Assembly (NCBI GenBank): GCA_947494435.1 | Contig: CANLUY010000005.1 | Coordinates: forward strand, 1 to 54,227 | Length of the DNA stretch: 54,227 nt | Source: an uncultured Litoreibacter sp. | GTDB lineage: Bacteria; Pseudomonadota; Alphaproteobacteria; Rhodobacterales; Rhodobacteraceae | Direction of reading: 5' to 3' | Part shown: piece after piece, positions 8,071 to 17,300 of the stretch | How positions within the stretch are numbered: position 1 is the first letter of the stretch | Layout of the letters: every line of letters starts with the position of its first letter | The notes under the pieces: generated by a model | What the model saw: only the letters and a program-made list of their open reading frames with translations | What the model was told of the DNA's origin: nothing | Databases searched by the model: none | Position numbers and translations under genes: made by a program

Positions 8071-9027
8071 TCAATGTCCTTCCGACCGTTCATTGGTCCA
8101 TCGGTCGTGAAGCTCGTTCAACAGCGCCTCAGCGTTGTCGTTAATCCATGTGTCAAACCCGTCTGCAGTCCGCGCCGGAATACTTAGTGTGACGCCTTTT
8201 GTGTTGCTGCGGATGTCCCCCAACGCAGTGCCGTCCGCGGCCCTAAGTGTGCGTGGCTTGGTAGCGGCTTGTTTGGGTGTCTTCGGCTTGTGTAGGGCCT
8301 TTTCAAGCGCCCCTTCAAAGCGCGAGTCAGAGGTGAGCGTGATAAAATCGGGCGTCTCCATCCATGCGGTGATCCGTGACATCGCCCCTTTTTCGTCCAA
8401 TGCTTTGACCAGAACCATCCAGCGATCCCGTCCAATCCCCGGTGCCGATCCAATCTTGCGCAGAACCTCAAGCGGGAAGGCCGTGCCGACCTTCAACAGG
8501 CGGGACAGCATTGGCAAATCAACTGACAAAGCGGCGGCAATTGTCTGCCGTTCATAGTCGAGGTCCAGAAGCTGTGCGGCGAAAGACGCTTTCTCGATGA
8601 AGCTCAGGTCTTGGCGAGAGGTGTTTTCCTGCCCCTGCGCCATGATCAGATCATGATCATCAAGCTGCCGGATCATTGCTTTTACGGGTTGGCCAAGATC
8701 TTTAAGGGCCATCAGCCGTCGCCGGCCATATACAATTTCATAGCGTCCGGGCTTGCTTGGGTGTGGACGCAACAACACCGGCACTTGCTGCCCATATGTC
8801 TGTAAGCTGTCTCTCAGTTGGGCTTGCGCTGCGCCGTCGATGCCCAAACGATCTTCAACGCCCGCATCATCAATAAGGCTGGCGTCAATCTCCTGAACTG
8901 CGCTTTCTTGCAGCTTCGTGAGCGAGGACTGCAAAGCACCCACGGCACCACGCGGTTGTGGAGAGGGGGCAGGTGGCTTGCGCTCCGCCCGTGTGATGTC
9001 GCTGCTTAAGATACCTTTACGTGCCAT
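8071..9027 (-). CDS. repB: Plasmid partition protein RepB (ParB family)
   Basis: 318 residues, normal for RepB. The ParB N-terminal domain includes VYGRRRLMALKDLG (about 100-112, the box II motif) and ENTSRQDLS (134-142); a helix-turn-helix follows (KASFAAQLLDLDYERQTIAAALSVDLP cut across about 146-172). It should bind parS and stimulate the RepA ATPase. ATG 9027 lies 3 bases after the repA stop, so it is co-translated with repA. The repC gene follows after the ctRNA spacer. Confidence 0.93.
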   Translation of the reverse strand: MARKGILSSDITRAERKPPAPSPQPRGAVGALQSSLTKLQESAVQEIDASLIDDAGVEDRLGIDGAAQAQLRDSLQTYGQQVPVLLRPHPSKPGRYEIVYGRRRLMALKDLGQPVKAMIRQLDDHDLIMAQGQENTSRQDLSFIEKASFAAQLLDLDYERQTIAAALSVDLPMLSRLLKVGTAFPLEVLRKIGSAPGIGRDRWMVLVKALDEKGAMSRITAWMETPDFITLTSDSRFEGALEKALHKPKTPKQAATKPRTLRAADGTALGDIRSNTKGVTLSIPARTADGFDTWINDNAEALLNELHDRWTNERSEGH

Positions 9028-9030
9028 GTT

Positions 9031-10215
9031 CTATCGTCCCCATGCTTTTTGCAGGAGTGTCTCAATCTCATCATTCACAAGATTGAGTGAATCCACCGCG
9101 CGGTCATAGGTGTTGCGGTGAAACTGCGCGCGTTCCACTTCGTAGACGGTTTGCTGGGTCAATCCAGCATCTGAAATAGCGGTTGATTTCAGCATTGGTG
9201 AGATCATCACTTCATCCCCAAACAGCTGCCTCAGGAAGGCAACGACCTGCTGTTGTGGCCCGTCATGTGGTTCATATCTGTTAATCAGGAAGCGCAAGAA
9301 GTCGAACTGCATATCGGCGCCTGCATTGGCCACGACATCCAATAAATCTGCGCTCATCTGCAGGAATTGGGACATGGATGCGACGTCCAGCATGTTCGGC
9401 ACGATGGTGATCAACACGCCGGTGGACGCGCAGAGCGCGGACATCGTCAGATAGCCAAGCTGCGGCGGACAATCAAAGATGATAACGTCGTAATCGTCTT
9501 CGACTTCACGCAATGCGGTTGCCAGCCGGGCAAAGAAAGGCGGCTGCACATTGGTGCGCAGCGCTTGTGGTGTTTCATGCTCGAATTCTTGCAAAAGCAG
9601 ACCCGCCGGAGCGAGATCAATCCCCGTAAAGAAGGTCTTCTCGATGATGCTGGAGAAGGGCAGGGGGTCGTCGTAGCGAATGGCGTCATAAACCGTGCCT
9701 GATTCAATGAAATCAATCTCAGGGCTGTAACCGAAAAGCGTGGTGAGAGACGCCTGCGGGTCGATATCTACCGCCAGAACGCGATATCCTTTCAGCGCAA
9801 GGCGTTGGGCGGCATGGATAGCACTCGTCGTCTTGCCTGATCCGCCTTTGAAGTTCAAAAATGACAGCACTTGAACTTTGTCCCCGGCACGTCGCCCATG
9901 ATGATAAGTGCCTTTGACCTTTGTCGATTTTTCAAGCGTTTCGCGAATATCCAGCAGGTTCGCGGCAGAATAGAGTCTTCTTCCGCCTGCCGTCGCCGCG
10001 ACATCTGCAATCTTTTCGTCAAAATGCAGCTTGCGCAGGAAGCTGGTGGAGATCCCTAACAACTCGGCTGCTTCACTGGCGCTGAAAAGCCGCAATTCCT
10101 TACGAGCATCAGGAGCGAACACCTTAAGCATATGGCTTTGCAACGCCGCAGCGAGGTCTTCCGCATTCTCACGAATACGCGTATTGATATTGAGGGGAGC
10201 AGTCATATCCTGCAT
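9031..10215 (-). CDS. repA: Plasmid partition ATPase RepA (ParA family)
   Basis: 394 residues, typical RepA length. An N-terminal MerR-like helix-turn-helix (SASEAAELLGISTSFLRKL, about 45-63) is followed by the deviant Walker A KGGSGKTT (123-130) and the Walker A'/B segment VIIFDCPPQLGYLT. RepA segregates the plasmid with RepB and represses its own operon. ATG 10215 has AGGGCGG upstream; ATG 10206 is an alternative. The dyad at 10225-10291 upstream is the likely operator. Confidence 0.94.
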   Translation of the reverse strand: MQDMTAPLNINTRIRENAEDLAAALQSHMLKVFAPDARKELRLFSASEAAELLGISTSFLRKLHFDEKIADVAATAGGRRLYSAANLLDIRETLEKSTKVKGTYHHGRRAGDKVQVLSFLNFKGGSGKTTSAIHAAQRLALKGYRVLAVDIDPQASLTTLFGYSPEIDFIESGTVYDAIRYDDPLPFSSIIEKTFFTGIDLAPAGLLLQEFEHETPQALRTNVQPPFFARLATALREVEDDYDVIIFDCPPQLGYLTMSALCASTGVLITIVPNMLDVASMSQFLQMSADLLDVVANAGADMQFDFLRFLINRYEPHDGPQQQVVAFLRQLFGDEVMISPMLKSTAISDAGLTQQTVYEVERAQFHRNTYDRAVDSLNLVNDEIETLLQKAWGR

Positions 10216-10224
10216 CGCGAATTC

Positions 10225-10291
10225 CGCCCTGTATAGTAACGCTTTATTTCGCTAGCGTCTTATTTATCGTTACTTAAACCGGAATAGGGCG
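10225..10291. promoter_or_regulatory. Nested inverted repeats upstream of repA (operator candidate)
   Basis: Three nested dyads share a centre: CGCCCT (10225-10230) with AGGGCG (10286-10291), GTAACG (10236-10241) with CGTTAC (10268-10273), and the palindrome CGCTAGCG (10250-10257) at the middle. A TATACA-like -10 box for repA can be read on the minus strand beside the GTAACG arm (10235-10230). The arrangement suits RepA autorepression; a second parS site is an alternative. Confidence 0.55.
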
Positions 10292-10308
10292 ATCTGGCAA
10301 CCGATTCG

Positions 10309-10317
10309 TGTGGATAA
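10309..10317 (-). promoter_or_regulatory. DnaA box (TTATCCACA)
   Basis: The minus strand reads TTATCCACA, a perfect match to the DnaA-box consensus TTATNCACA, about 95 bases upstream of the repA start. A single 9-mer can occur by chance; its place beside the replication operon raises its interest. Confidence 0.45.
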
Positions 10318-10374
10318 CTCTGCGCTATCTCCAAACCCTCTTCCGAAGATGTGATCACAATGTACAGATAAATG

Positions 10375-12063
10375 CTATTGGTCTTTTGTCAGAAGGTCCA
10401 AGACACGGTCAAAATGGGAGTAGCATAGCTGCCCGCCACCTTGCTCTGTGATCAGCGTCATGACTTCTGGGTGGTCGCGCGCGAACTCAGCGACGCCGTC
10501 GATAGGAACGTTCGGGTCGTCAATGCCGTGGTAGAGCGTGATTGGGATGGAAAGCGCTGCCAGATCGGTATTCCACGCTGCAAAACCCGACACGATATCT
10601 TGCACGCCTGCATCCAGCCCCTGCCGCACGACGCCTTGCACCCCTTCGAGGATTGAAGCAGCTGTGACGGGATCGCCAAGCGCGATCTTGTCCGTCTCAG
10701 AATGATCGTACATCTTTTGCAAGAACGACACCGTATCAGAGCGGCGCATCAATTGCTCGCCTGCCCCCAAGATCATCCGTGCGACAGGATATGAGACGAT
10801 AGAGGCGCCCATCAGGGTGTTGGTCCATTTTGAGGCGACAGATTTACCCGCAATGTATTTGCGCGGGACCAATCCGTTTACAACGACACCCTTGGAAATA
10901 CGTTCAGGCAGCAAAAGCGCTGCTTCATAAAAGGACTGTGAGGATGAGGCACGTCCAAGCCAAGCACATTGCGCGATCTCAAGGCTGTCAAGCAGCGCGG
11001 TCAAATCGCCCGCCAAGCACTCCACGAGATCCTGACCCTTGCGCGGTTTGCTTGTCTCACTAAACCCGGGTCGCCACGGGCTGATGAGGCATATCCCGCG
11101 CTTTTGGAGCTTGCGCTCAATGGCTGGTGTAATCCCGGGGCCAAACAGACTGAAAATGTTAAGGATAGGCGTGCCTTGTGGATCACCGCTGATGACCACT
11201 TCAAGCTTACGGCCGCCAGGACGTGGGAGGTGTAGCGCGCCCGTAAGTGGCGTTTCTACGGGCCGCATGATGGTTTTGGCATTGGCAAACAGCGTCGAGA
11301 GGCTGTTGGCAAACTGGAGTAGATCACTTTGCGACCCACATTCTGTCTTTTCCAGCACGGTTTGAAACTGGTTTCGAATAGTGGTGTAGGACCGTCCCCG
11401 GTCCGCCGCGATTTGCCGAAGGCTGGTGCCTCGGGCAAAGGCTTTCGCAATTTCCGCCTCAACAGGTGATAGGCCAAAATTCTTGGCGATGACCTCGATC
11501 GCGTCATCTTGATCCTGCTTTGGGGAACATAAGACAAGATATTGTCGACTGGTTTCCTCTGACTCAATCTGCGCCATAACCATCGTAAGGATACCAAGGC
11601 CGGGTCCGCCAAATACTTGAAGAAGGTGAAATGGCTGTTCTGTTTGTTCCTCTGTATCGAACGCTTCAATGGCGCGGGCGAATTGGTCATTGCCGTGCAT
11701 CTCGATCCCACACTCAAACAGTGTGGCGCCGGTTCTCAGGCCGTAGACCTCTGTTGCGATCTGGTTGGCATCTTGGATCATGCCTTTCGCATCAATCACG
11801 ACCGCGCTGATATCTGAACGCTGGAACCGCGACATGCTGGTTTCAACGTCGTCGGCGCTGAATTCAATAAAGTCCTGCAAAGTGACGCGGGCGAGATCTT
11901 CGAAATCAGTCGCCGCAACTGTTTTCGGGGCTTGCAATGGTCCCCGATTAAAAACGCCTTCCTTCTCCAAATCCCTAACCGAGGCCGCGAGCTTCGTCAG
12001 GTTTTCGTCATAGGATTTCAGATCGTCGATTTCAGGCGTAAATTCGGTTCTGTTGCGACGCAT
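10375..12063 (-). CDS. LuxR-type regulator fused to a nucleophile-less alpha/beta-hydrolase domain
   Basis: 562 residues from ATG 12063 (a TTG at 12078 would add 5 residues). Order: a PAS-like region (about 80-180, DISAVVIDAKGMIQDANQIA), a LuxR/GerE helix-turn-helix (about 198-250, LSPVEAEIAKAFARGTSLRQ and YTTIRNQFQTVLEKT), and an alpha/beta-hydrolase fold (about 280-562). In the nucleophile elbow the expected G-x-S-x-G reads GRASSS, with alanine where the catalytic serine should be (near residue 372); a GIDDPNVP acid loop and a late histidine (YSHFDRV) remain. The hydrolase part is therefore probably a ligand-binding sensor rather than an enzyme (inference). It is divergent from the tpsB operon across a 213-base gap with an inverted repeat and an extended -10 promoter, so that operon is its likely target. 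Confidence 0.85.
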   Translation of the reverse strand: MRRNRTEFTPEIDDLKSYDENLTKLAASVRDLEKEGVFNRGPLQAPKTVAATDFEDLARVTLQDFIEFSADDVETSMSRFQRSDISAVVIDAKGMIQDANQIATEVYGLRTGATLFECGIEMHGNDQFARAIEAFDTEEQTEQPFHLLQVFGGPGLGILTMVMAQIESEETSRQYLVLCSPKQDQDDAIEVIAKNFGLSPVEAEIAKAFARGTSLRQIAADRGRSYTTIRNQFQTVLEKTECGSQSDLLQFANSLSTLFANAKTIMRPVETPLTGALHLPRPGGRKLEVVISGDPQGTPILNIFSLFGPGITPAIERKLQKRGICLISPWRPGFSETSKPRKGQDLVECLAGDLTALLDSLEIAQCAWLGRASSSQSFYEAALLLPERISKGVVVNGLVPRKYIAGKSVASKWTNTLMGASIVSYPVARMILGAGEQLMRRSDTVSFLQKMYDHSETDKIALGDPVTAASILEGVQGVVRQGLDAGVQDIVSGFAAWNTDLAALSIPITLYHGIDDPNVPIDGVAEFARDHPEVMTLITEQGGGQLCYSHFDRVLDLLTKDQ

Positions 12064-12084
12064 GAGATAATCTTTCAAACCACG

Positions 12085-12118
12085 AGGGATTGTGTGTCTT
12101 ATGAGTCACCAAATCCCT
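12085..12118. promoter_or_regulatory. Inverted repeat AGGGATT-N20-AATCCCT in the divergent promoter region
   Basis: AGGGATT (12085-12091) and AATCCCT (12112-12118) form a 7-bp inverted repeat just upstream of the LuxR-hydrolase start at 12063 and about 50 bases upstream of the tpsB -10 box. The position suits a regulator site acting on both directions. The binding protein is unknown; the LuxR-type protein encoded next to it is the first candidate. Confidence 0.4.
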
Positions 12119-12166
12119 GTCTGCATGAAGAAATACCCCAGCTTTAGTACAATTGCATCAAGAGAT

Positions 12167-12175
12167 TGCTATAAT
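12167..12175 (+). promoter_or_regulatory. Extended -10 promoter of the tpsB-ialB-tpsA operon
   Basis: TGC-TATAAT (12167-12175) is a perfect -10 hexamer with an extended TGN element. No good -35 lies 16-18 bases upstream (GTACAA or TACAAT), as expected for an activator-dependent promoter. Confidence 0.5.
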
Positions 12176-12276
12176 ATATGACATAAGCGCAGCCAATACA
12201 CACAATATCTGGACAACAGATACTCTTGACCGCCTCAGTAACGGCAGGTGGCCATGGATACCAAAAAGGAAGTCTT

Positions 12277-13821
12277 TTGGCTGGAAAAGACATCTTCGCG
12301 TTGCTTAGGCTGTGGATTGTCTATGTTGCATTAAGTGCAGCAGCAGTGCTGTCCACCGTTGTGCCGATGCAGGCGCAAACCTTCCAATTGTCTGGTGTTA
12401 AGTTCTCCTCATCAGACTATCTTTCTGATGCGGAACTGCAGGGCGCCGTTGCGCCGTATTTGAACCGCGACATCGAATTTCCGGATGTTGAGAAGATGGT
12501 GGCCGCCGTGCAGGGGCTGTATCTGTCAAAAGGCATCGTGACCGCACAGGCGATCATTGAGCCGCAGCAAGTCGCCGACGGGATATTGAAGCTGACACTC
12601 GTTGAAGCAGAACTCGCTCAGGTCAAGGTTGACGGGGCGAAAGACACCAAGCCCGAGTTTGTTATGCGCCGTTTGTCTGCCCAACAGGGGGCAAAGCCGG
12701 ACTTCGACAGATTGGCACGTGATCTGCGCTTGTTCGAAGTGGCCTATGACATTCGCCCGAAGTTGAGCTTTTCACCGGGTGATTTACCGGGCACCGCAAC
12801 GGCTGTGATATCTATAGAAGAGCCGAAGAAGTTTTCGTGGGTTGCGTCTTTGGACAATTTCGCGTCGGAGGCTTTGGGCGAAACGCAGCTCTCTCTGGCG
12901 GCGACAGTCCGCAGCCTGACGGGGCATCGCGATGTGTTGTCTGTGAAGGCCACGGCGACACAGGGCAGCGAGGGATTGTCGTTCTATTATAACCGCCCCG
13001 TCGGATTGCAGGGTGGCAGCGTCAGTGTTTCGGGCTCTTACACGCAGTCCGAAATTGTGCGTGGCGAGTTCAGCATCATCAACATTGCGACGGAGGACCT
13101 GAAATTCTCCACTGGCTATTCGCAACCGATCTGGATTGAGCGGGATCGCTTTTGGACGGTGAGCGCGGATCTGAATTACGAGAAATCAGATTCGGTCGTT
13201 GCAGGGACGGCGCTTCAATCCAATGACCTGATTGAACTGGATGTCGGCTTGGCCTTTCAACAGAAACGTCTTGGCCAAGCTTGGTCTGTGTCTGGTGGCC
13301 TGAAATTCGGCAATGTGGATTCCAATGGCGCGAGCGCTTCCGATGGCCGGTATGAGTTGCTTTATGGCTCTGCGAGCTATGCGCGCAGAATGGGTGACAA
13401 CTTCGTGCTGGATGCAAATCTGGATGTGCAATTTGCCGATGGGCAAAACCTGTCCGTGCGACGCAGGTTTACAGGTGGCGGCGTAACCTCATTGCGTGGA
13501 TTTGAGAAAGACGTCCGCTCAGGCGATAGCGGCGCGATTGTGCGCCTGCAACTGACCTGTCCTTCACCTTGTATGGGAGAGGAGAAACCCAAAGTCGCCA
13601 TCTCCCCGTTTGCGTTTGTGGATTTTGGGATCATCAAGCCGTTCAAGGCGGCTGCCGCGGCAGTAGATACGCAAGATCATCTGGCATCTGTCGGGATCGG
13701 CGCGCGTGTAAACGTAAAGAATGTCAACCTTTTGGGCTTTGTCGGTGCACCTGTCATCAAACCGGCTGGCCTCACAAAAACCTCACCAAGAGCGTATTTT
13801 GGAGCAGATTACGCCTTCTAA
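12277..13821 (+). CDS. Two-partner secretion outer-membrane transporter TpsB (ShlB/FhaC family)
   Basis: 514 residues from the TTG at 12277, which has AGGA 6 bases upstream and opens a good signal peptide (AGKDIFALLRLWIVYVAL, cleavage after about MQAQ). A TTG at 12226 gives a longer but odd N-terminus. After the signal come POTRA-type sequence (FQLSGVKFSSSDYLSDAELQ and VAAVQGLYLSKGIVTAQAII, about 37-110), a ShlB-type linker (about 125-195) and a 16-strand-type barrel ending in phenylalanine (YFGADYAF), the usual C-terminal signal for outer-membrane insertion. TpsB proteins export their TpsA partner through the barrel without ATP; the partner is the giant gene at 14364. The stop overlaps the next gene's possible ATG as TAATG. 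Confidence 0.92.
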   Translation: MAGKDIFALLRLWIVYVALSAAAVLSTVVPMQAQTFQLSGVKFSSSDYLSDAELQGAVAPYLNRDIEFPDVEKMVAAVQGLYLSKGIVTAQAIIEPQQVADGILKLTLVEAELAQVKVDGAKDTKPEFVMRRLSAQQGAKPDFDRLARDLRLFEVAYDIRPKLSFSPGDLPGTATAVISIEEPKKFSWVASLDNFASEALGETQLSLAATVRSLTGHRDVLSVKATATQGSEGLSFYYNRPVGLQGGSVSVSGSYTQSEIVRGEFSIINIATEDLKFSTGYSQPIWIERDRFWTVSADLNYEKSDSVVAGTALQSNDLIELDVGLAFQQKRLGQAWSVSGGLKFGNVDSNGASASDGRYELLYGSASYARRMGDNFVLDANLDVQFADGQNLSVRRRFTGGGVTSLRGFEKDVRSGDSGAIVRLQLTCPSPCMGEEKPKVAISPFAFVDFGIIKPFKAAAAAVDTQDHLASVGIGARVNVKNVNLLGFVGAPVIKPAGLTKTSPRAYFGADYAF

Positions 13822-13832
13822 TGGAGCACGAG

Positions 13833-14354
13833 ATGAAAAAGATTTTAGCGAGCTTGTTAACCTGGTCCTCGTTGTGTGTTGCACCTGCCATGGCGCAGGA
13901 GGCCAAGTCAGACGTGGCCAATAACACGCTGTTTGGCGATTGGATTGTGACCTGTCAGGCGGTCACAGTGACGCGCAATATCTGCCGATTGGTTCAGGAA
14001 CAGAAGCTTCGTGAAAGCAATACGCTTGTAGCACGTTTGATCGCGTTTCCTGCCGAAGACGGCGGTGCGGTTTTGCTCGCTCAGGTTCCGATGGGGGTTT
14101 ACCTGCCGGGCGGTGCCGTGTTCCGGCCTGAAAGTGATGAGACCGCTGAACAGCAAGAGATGATCTGGCAGCGCTGTCTTGGTGACATTTGCGAGGCCGC
14201 TCTTGGGCTTGATGCCGAAGGCTTGGCGGATCTGTCGGGCAGTGGTGCAATCTTGTTTGGATACCGCGCCGATATCTCGTCTGAGCCGATCATCACGCGC
14301 GTGAACATGGCACAGTTTGGCGAGGGCCTCGAAGCCCTGCGTGTGGCGGAGTAA
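13833..14354 (+). CDS. IalB-like (invasion associated locus B) periplasmic protein
   Basis: 173 residues with a signal peptide (KKILASLLTWSSLCVAPAMA, cut near AQ). The mature part has IalB features: FGDWIVTCQ at the start, two cysteine pairs (TCQ...ICRL and RCLGDICEA) likely to form disulfides, and the VPMGVYLPGG segment. ATG 13833 is preferred because GGAG sits 5 bases upstream; ATG 13821 overlaps the tpsB stop. The gene is nested between tpsB and tpsA (9-base gap to tpsA), which suggests a periplasmic helper for the adhesin, for example as a chaperone. That role is inferred. Confidence 0.85.
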   Translation: MKKILASLLTWSSLCVAPAMAQEAKSDVANNTLFGDWIVTCQAVTVTRNICRLVQEQKLRESNTLVARLIAFPAEDGGAVLLAQVPMGVYLPGGAVFRPESDETAEQQEMIWQRCLGDICEAALGLDAEGLADLSGSGAILFGYRADISSEPIITRVNMAQFGEGLEALRVAE

Positions 14355-14363
14355 GCCCACGCA

Positions 14364-17300
14364 ATGAAACGCAGCATGTCCTTTGCGCTCAAGCGGTTCG
14401 GCAGAGAGCTGACGGCCTATGTCTCCTCAGGAGCCATTGTCGTCACGTCTGTTTTACCGGTCTATGCCGACGTGGTTGCCACGCCGGATGGGGCAGGGGG
14501 CACGCTGACGGATACCGTGATTTCTGTCAGCGGCAACACCAGTACGGTCACCACTGGAACAATCAGTGGCGGTGTTGGACTTAATGCGTTCAACGAGTTT
14601 TCCATTGATAGCGGCAAGACGGTCGAACTGGTGCAACCCGATGGCACCAATGCGTTGGTCAATGTGGTCAACGACGCAAGTGGCACGCCATCAAGTGTGC
14701 TTGGCACGCTGAATATCAGCAAGGCGGGTGACGCGGATGGGGTGAACAGCTCAAAAGTGTTCATTGTCGATCACAATGGATTTGTTGTTGGTTCCACAGG
14801 AACGATCAATGCAAATACGCTGGTATTATCGACCGCGAAGGCAAGCGTTGGGTCGCAGCTGATCGCAGGCGATAGTGACGCCATGTCCGATTTGATGGCG
14901 GGCAGTGAGGAGCTTGATCCGGACGCCGATATCAGGTTTCTGGCTGGCTCCAACGTCAATGTTTCAGCGCTTGAACTGCATGTTGGCGCAGAGCTGATCT
15001 TAAACGGGACCGTAACGGTCGACGCGCCTGGACAAGAGGGCTCGTCTGTCCCTGTTGCCGTAAACTCCAGCCATTTGACGCAAGCTAAAGGCGCGTCGGT
15101 GCAAGGTGGTGTGATCCATTTCGGTGCCAAGAACGCGTCGATTGGCGGCACAGTTCGGGCCAAGCGCGGTGCGCAAGGGGGTCAGATTTCCGGCCGTGTG
15201 TCGGGGAGTTTAGCAGTCACAAGCGGGGCAACGCTTGATGTTTCGGGCGTCAGCTTTGACGGTGGGTCTATCTTGTTTGGCGGCGATCAGGCCACCGATT
15301 TTGTCGCAACCAGTGATAGCGCTTTAACTTTTTCTGCGGGTGCTACGATTGACGCATCCTCCGACACCGGAACTGGGGGCTTCTTCTTCGCCCGTGGCGG
15401 GTCTTTGAATTTCGGCGGGACCCTAAATTTGATGGGCGGCGGTGCCGCACTTTTGGAAGCGCGCACATCAACCACGTTTACCGGAGCCACGACAACAAAT
15501 GGCGGTGATATCGCGGCTCTTAGCGATGCCATCATTGTGGCACCCGGTGGAAGCATTGATACGACCTCTGGCAGTATTGCCGGTGATATTTCGTTGATTG
15601 GCACGGATATCACGATCGGGTCTGGTGCAATCCTGAATGCAGATGTTGCAGGGACGAACACGGGCGGCCTAGTCGCGCTTCTGGCGACTGAGCGCGCCTC
15701 AGAGGTAGGCTTCCCGGTCAGTGATGATGGCGCAACTGCGCAGATTGCACTGAACAACGCGAATGTGGATGGCGGTGCGGTCGTGATCTCTGCCTTTGCG
15801 CGGACAGCAAATCTTGTTGACGCAACGAATGCTGCGAGCGTTGAAAGCCAGACATCGGACGCAGAAAGCAATGATGGTGTTTTCACCGATGCGTTTAATG
15901 ATCTGACCTCTCGCATCTCTGAACTTGCCACTAAAGGCCGAGAACTGTTCAGCAAGAAACTTCCAATCCAATTCAAAGATATCGACGCGACAGCCGCGAT
16001 TTCCATCACCAATTCGACCATTGATGCCCGTGGAAATTGGAAAGGGGTAGGGGGTCCTGCCGCCGCTGCAGGTCTGATCGCAGATAACGGTATTTTGCGC
16101 AAAACCGGTTTGCAGACACGCGACTATACGGCCCTGTTAGGCAAGCCCCTGACGGCGATGACGCAATTGCCCAATGCGTTCAATGCGACGACGGACAGCC
16201 TTTATATCCACGCGAATGCTGAGACAGAGATTGACATCAAACCGGCCTCTTTCCTGCTGAGCACGGCGACATCAATCACCGATACGAAATCGACGGTTCG
16301 GGTTGAAAACAGCGATCTGACGGCGACATCGGGTGATGTCGTGCTCAACAGCTCTGTTCAGGACACGCTCAGCATCGACATTCTGGGCTCGGGCGTTAAA
16401 GGCGTCGCTGTTGCGACGATTGTGGCCACGCATAATTCGGTTAATCAGTTGCTGGTGCTGGACGGGTCTGTCACGGCGAACGCCGGCGATATACGCGCTG
16501 CTGCGCTGACAGGCAAAGCGCATGAATTGTCCAATCGGGTCGGCGCGGGAGATGGCGGGACAGCGGCTGTCGCTGTGACTGTCTCGATGGGATCCAGCTT
16601 TACGGAGGCCGCATTGGGCGGCACGTTGAGTGCGCAGAACCTCGATCTGGATGCGGAGACACTTTACTTTCAGAAGTCCCATGAAACGCAGGCAAGTCTT
16701 GGCGATGCGTCGAATGTTTCTGATGCGGTTCCTACATCGGCAGCGGGTCTCGCCGCGAAGCTGGGTGCGGAACGTCTCAAACAATCCTTGAACAACGGGG
16801 ATGATGAAGACCCCACAAAGAACAAGTTAGGTATCGGTCTTGCGGTCGATATTCAGCTTGATACGAACCGGACCCTCGCCAGTCTGGGTGGCACATATCG
16901 TGATCTAACTGCGGGGAGCACGGACCTACAGATGGCACCTGCGACGGTGACTATTGGCTCTGCAGTGACGGTTGATGCGACGCAACGCTTCGGGCGGTTT
17001 GATGAGGGTGGCGAAGTCGTGACCCGCAAAGTGCGTGCGAGTATGCAAGATCTGAGCAGTGCTTTGCGCCGTATCCGTCAGCAGGCCGGAATGTCTGCGG
17101 CCCCCGATCTGGGAACAGACGTCGCGCTGTTCGGAACCTTGTCCATGTCTCAAATGTCCGGTGCGACCCGCGCTGAGATTGGCAGTGGCGCCGTTGTGAA
17201 TGCGGGCTCCGTCGTGGTCGATGCGCTGACAGAATATCAAACGGTCTCCAACCTGCTGAATTTCCGTGACCGCTGGCGGTTCTTCACCAATGAACTGACC

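Noticed and set aside
10350-10359. Palindrome TGTGATCACA as a Crp site
   Set aside because: The two half-sites have no 6-base spacer, and it lies between the 3' end of the LuxR-hydrolase gene and the repA upstream region, with no clear promoter to serve.
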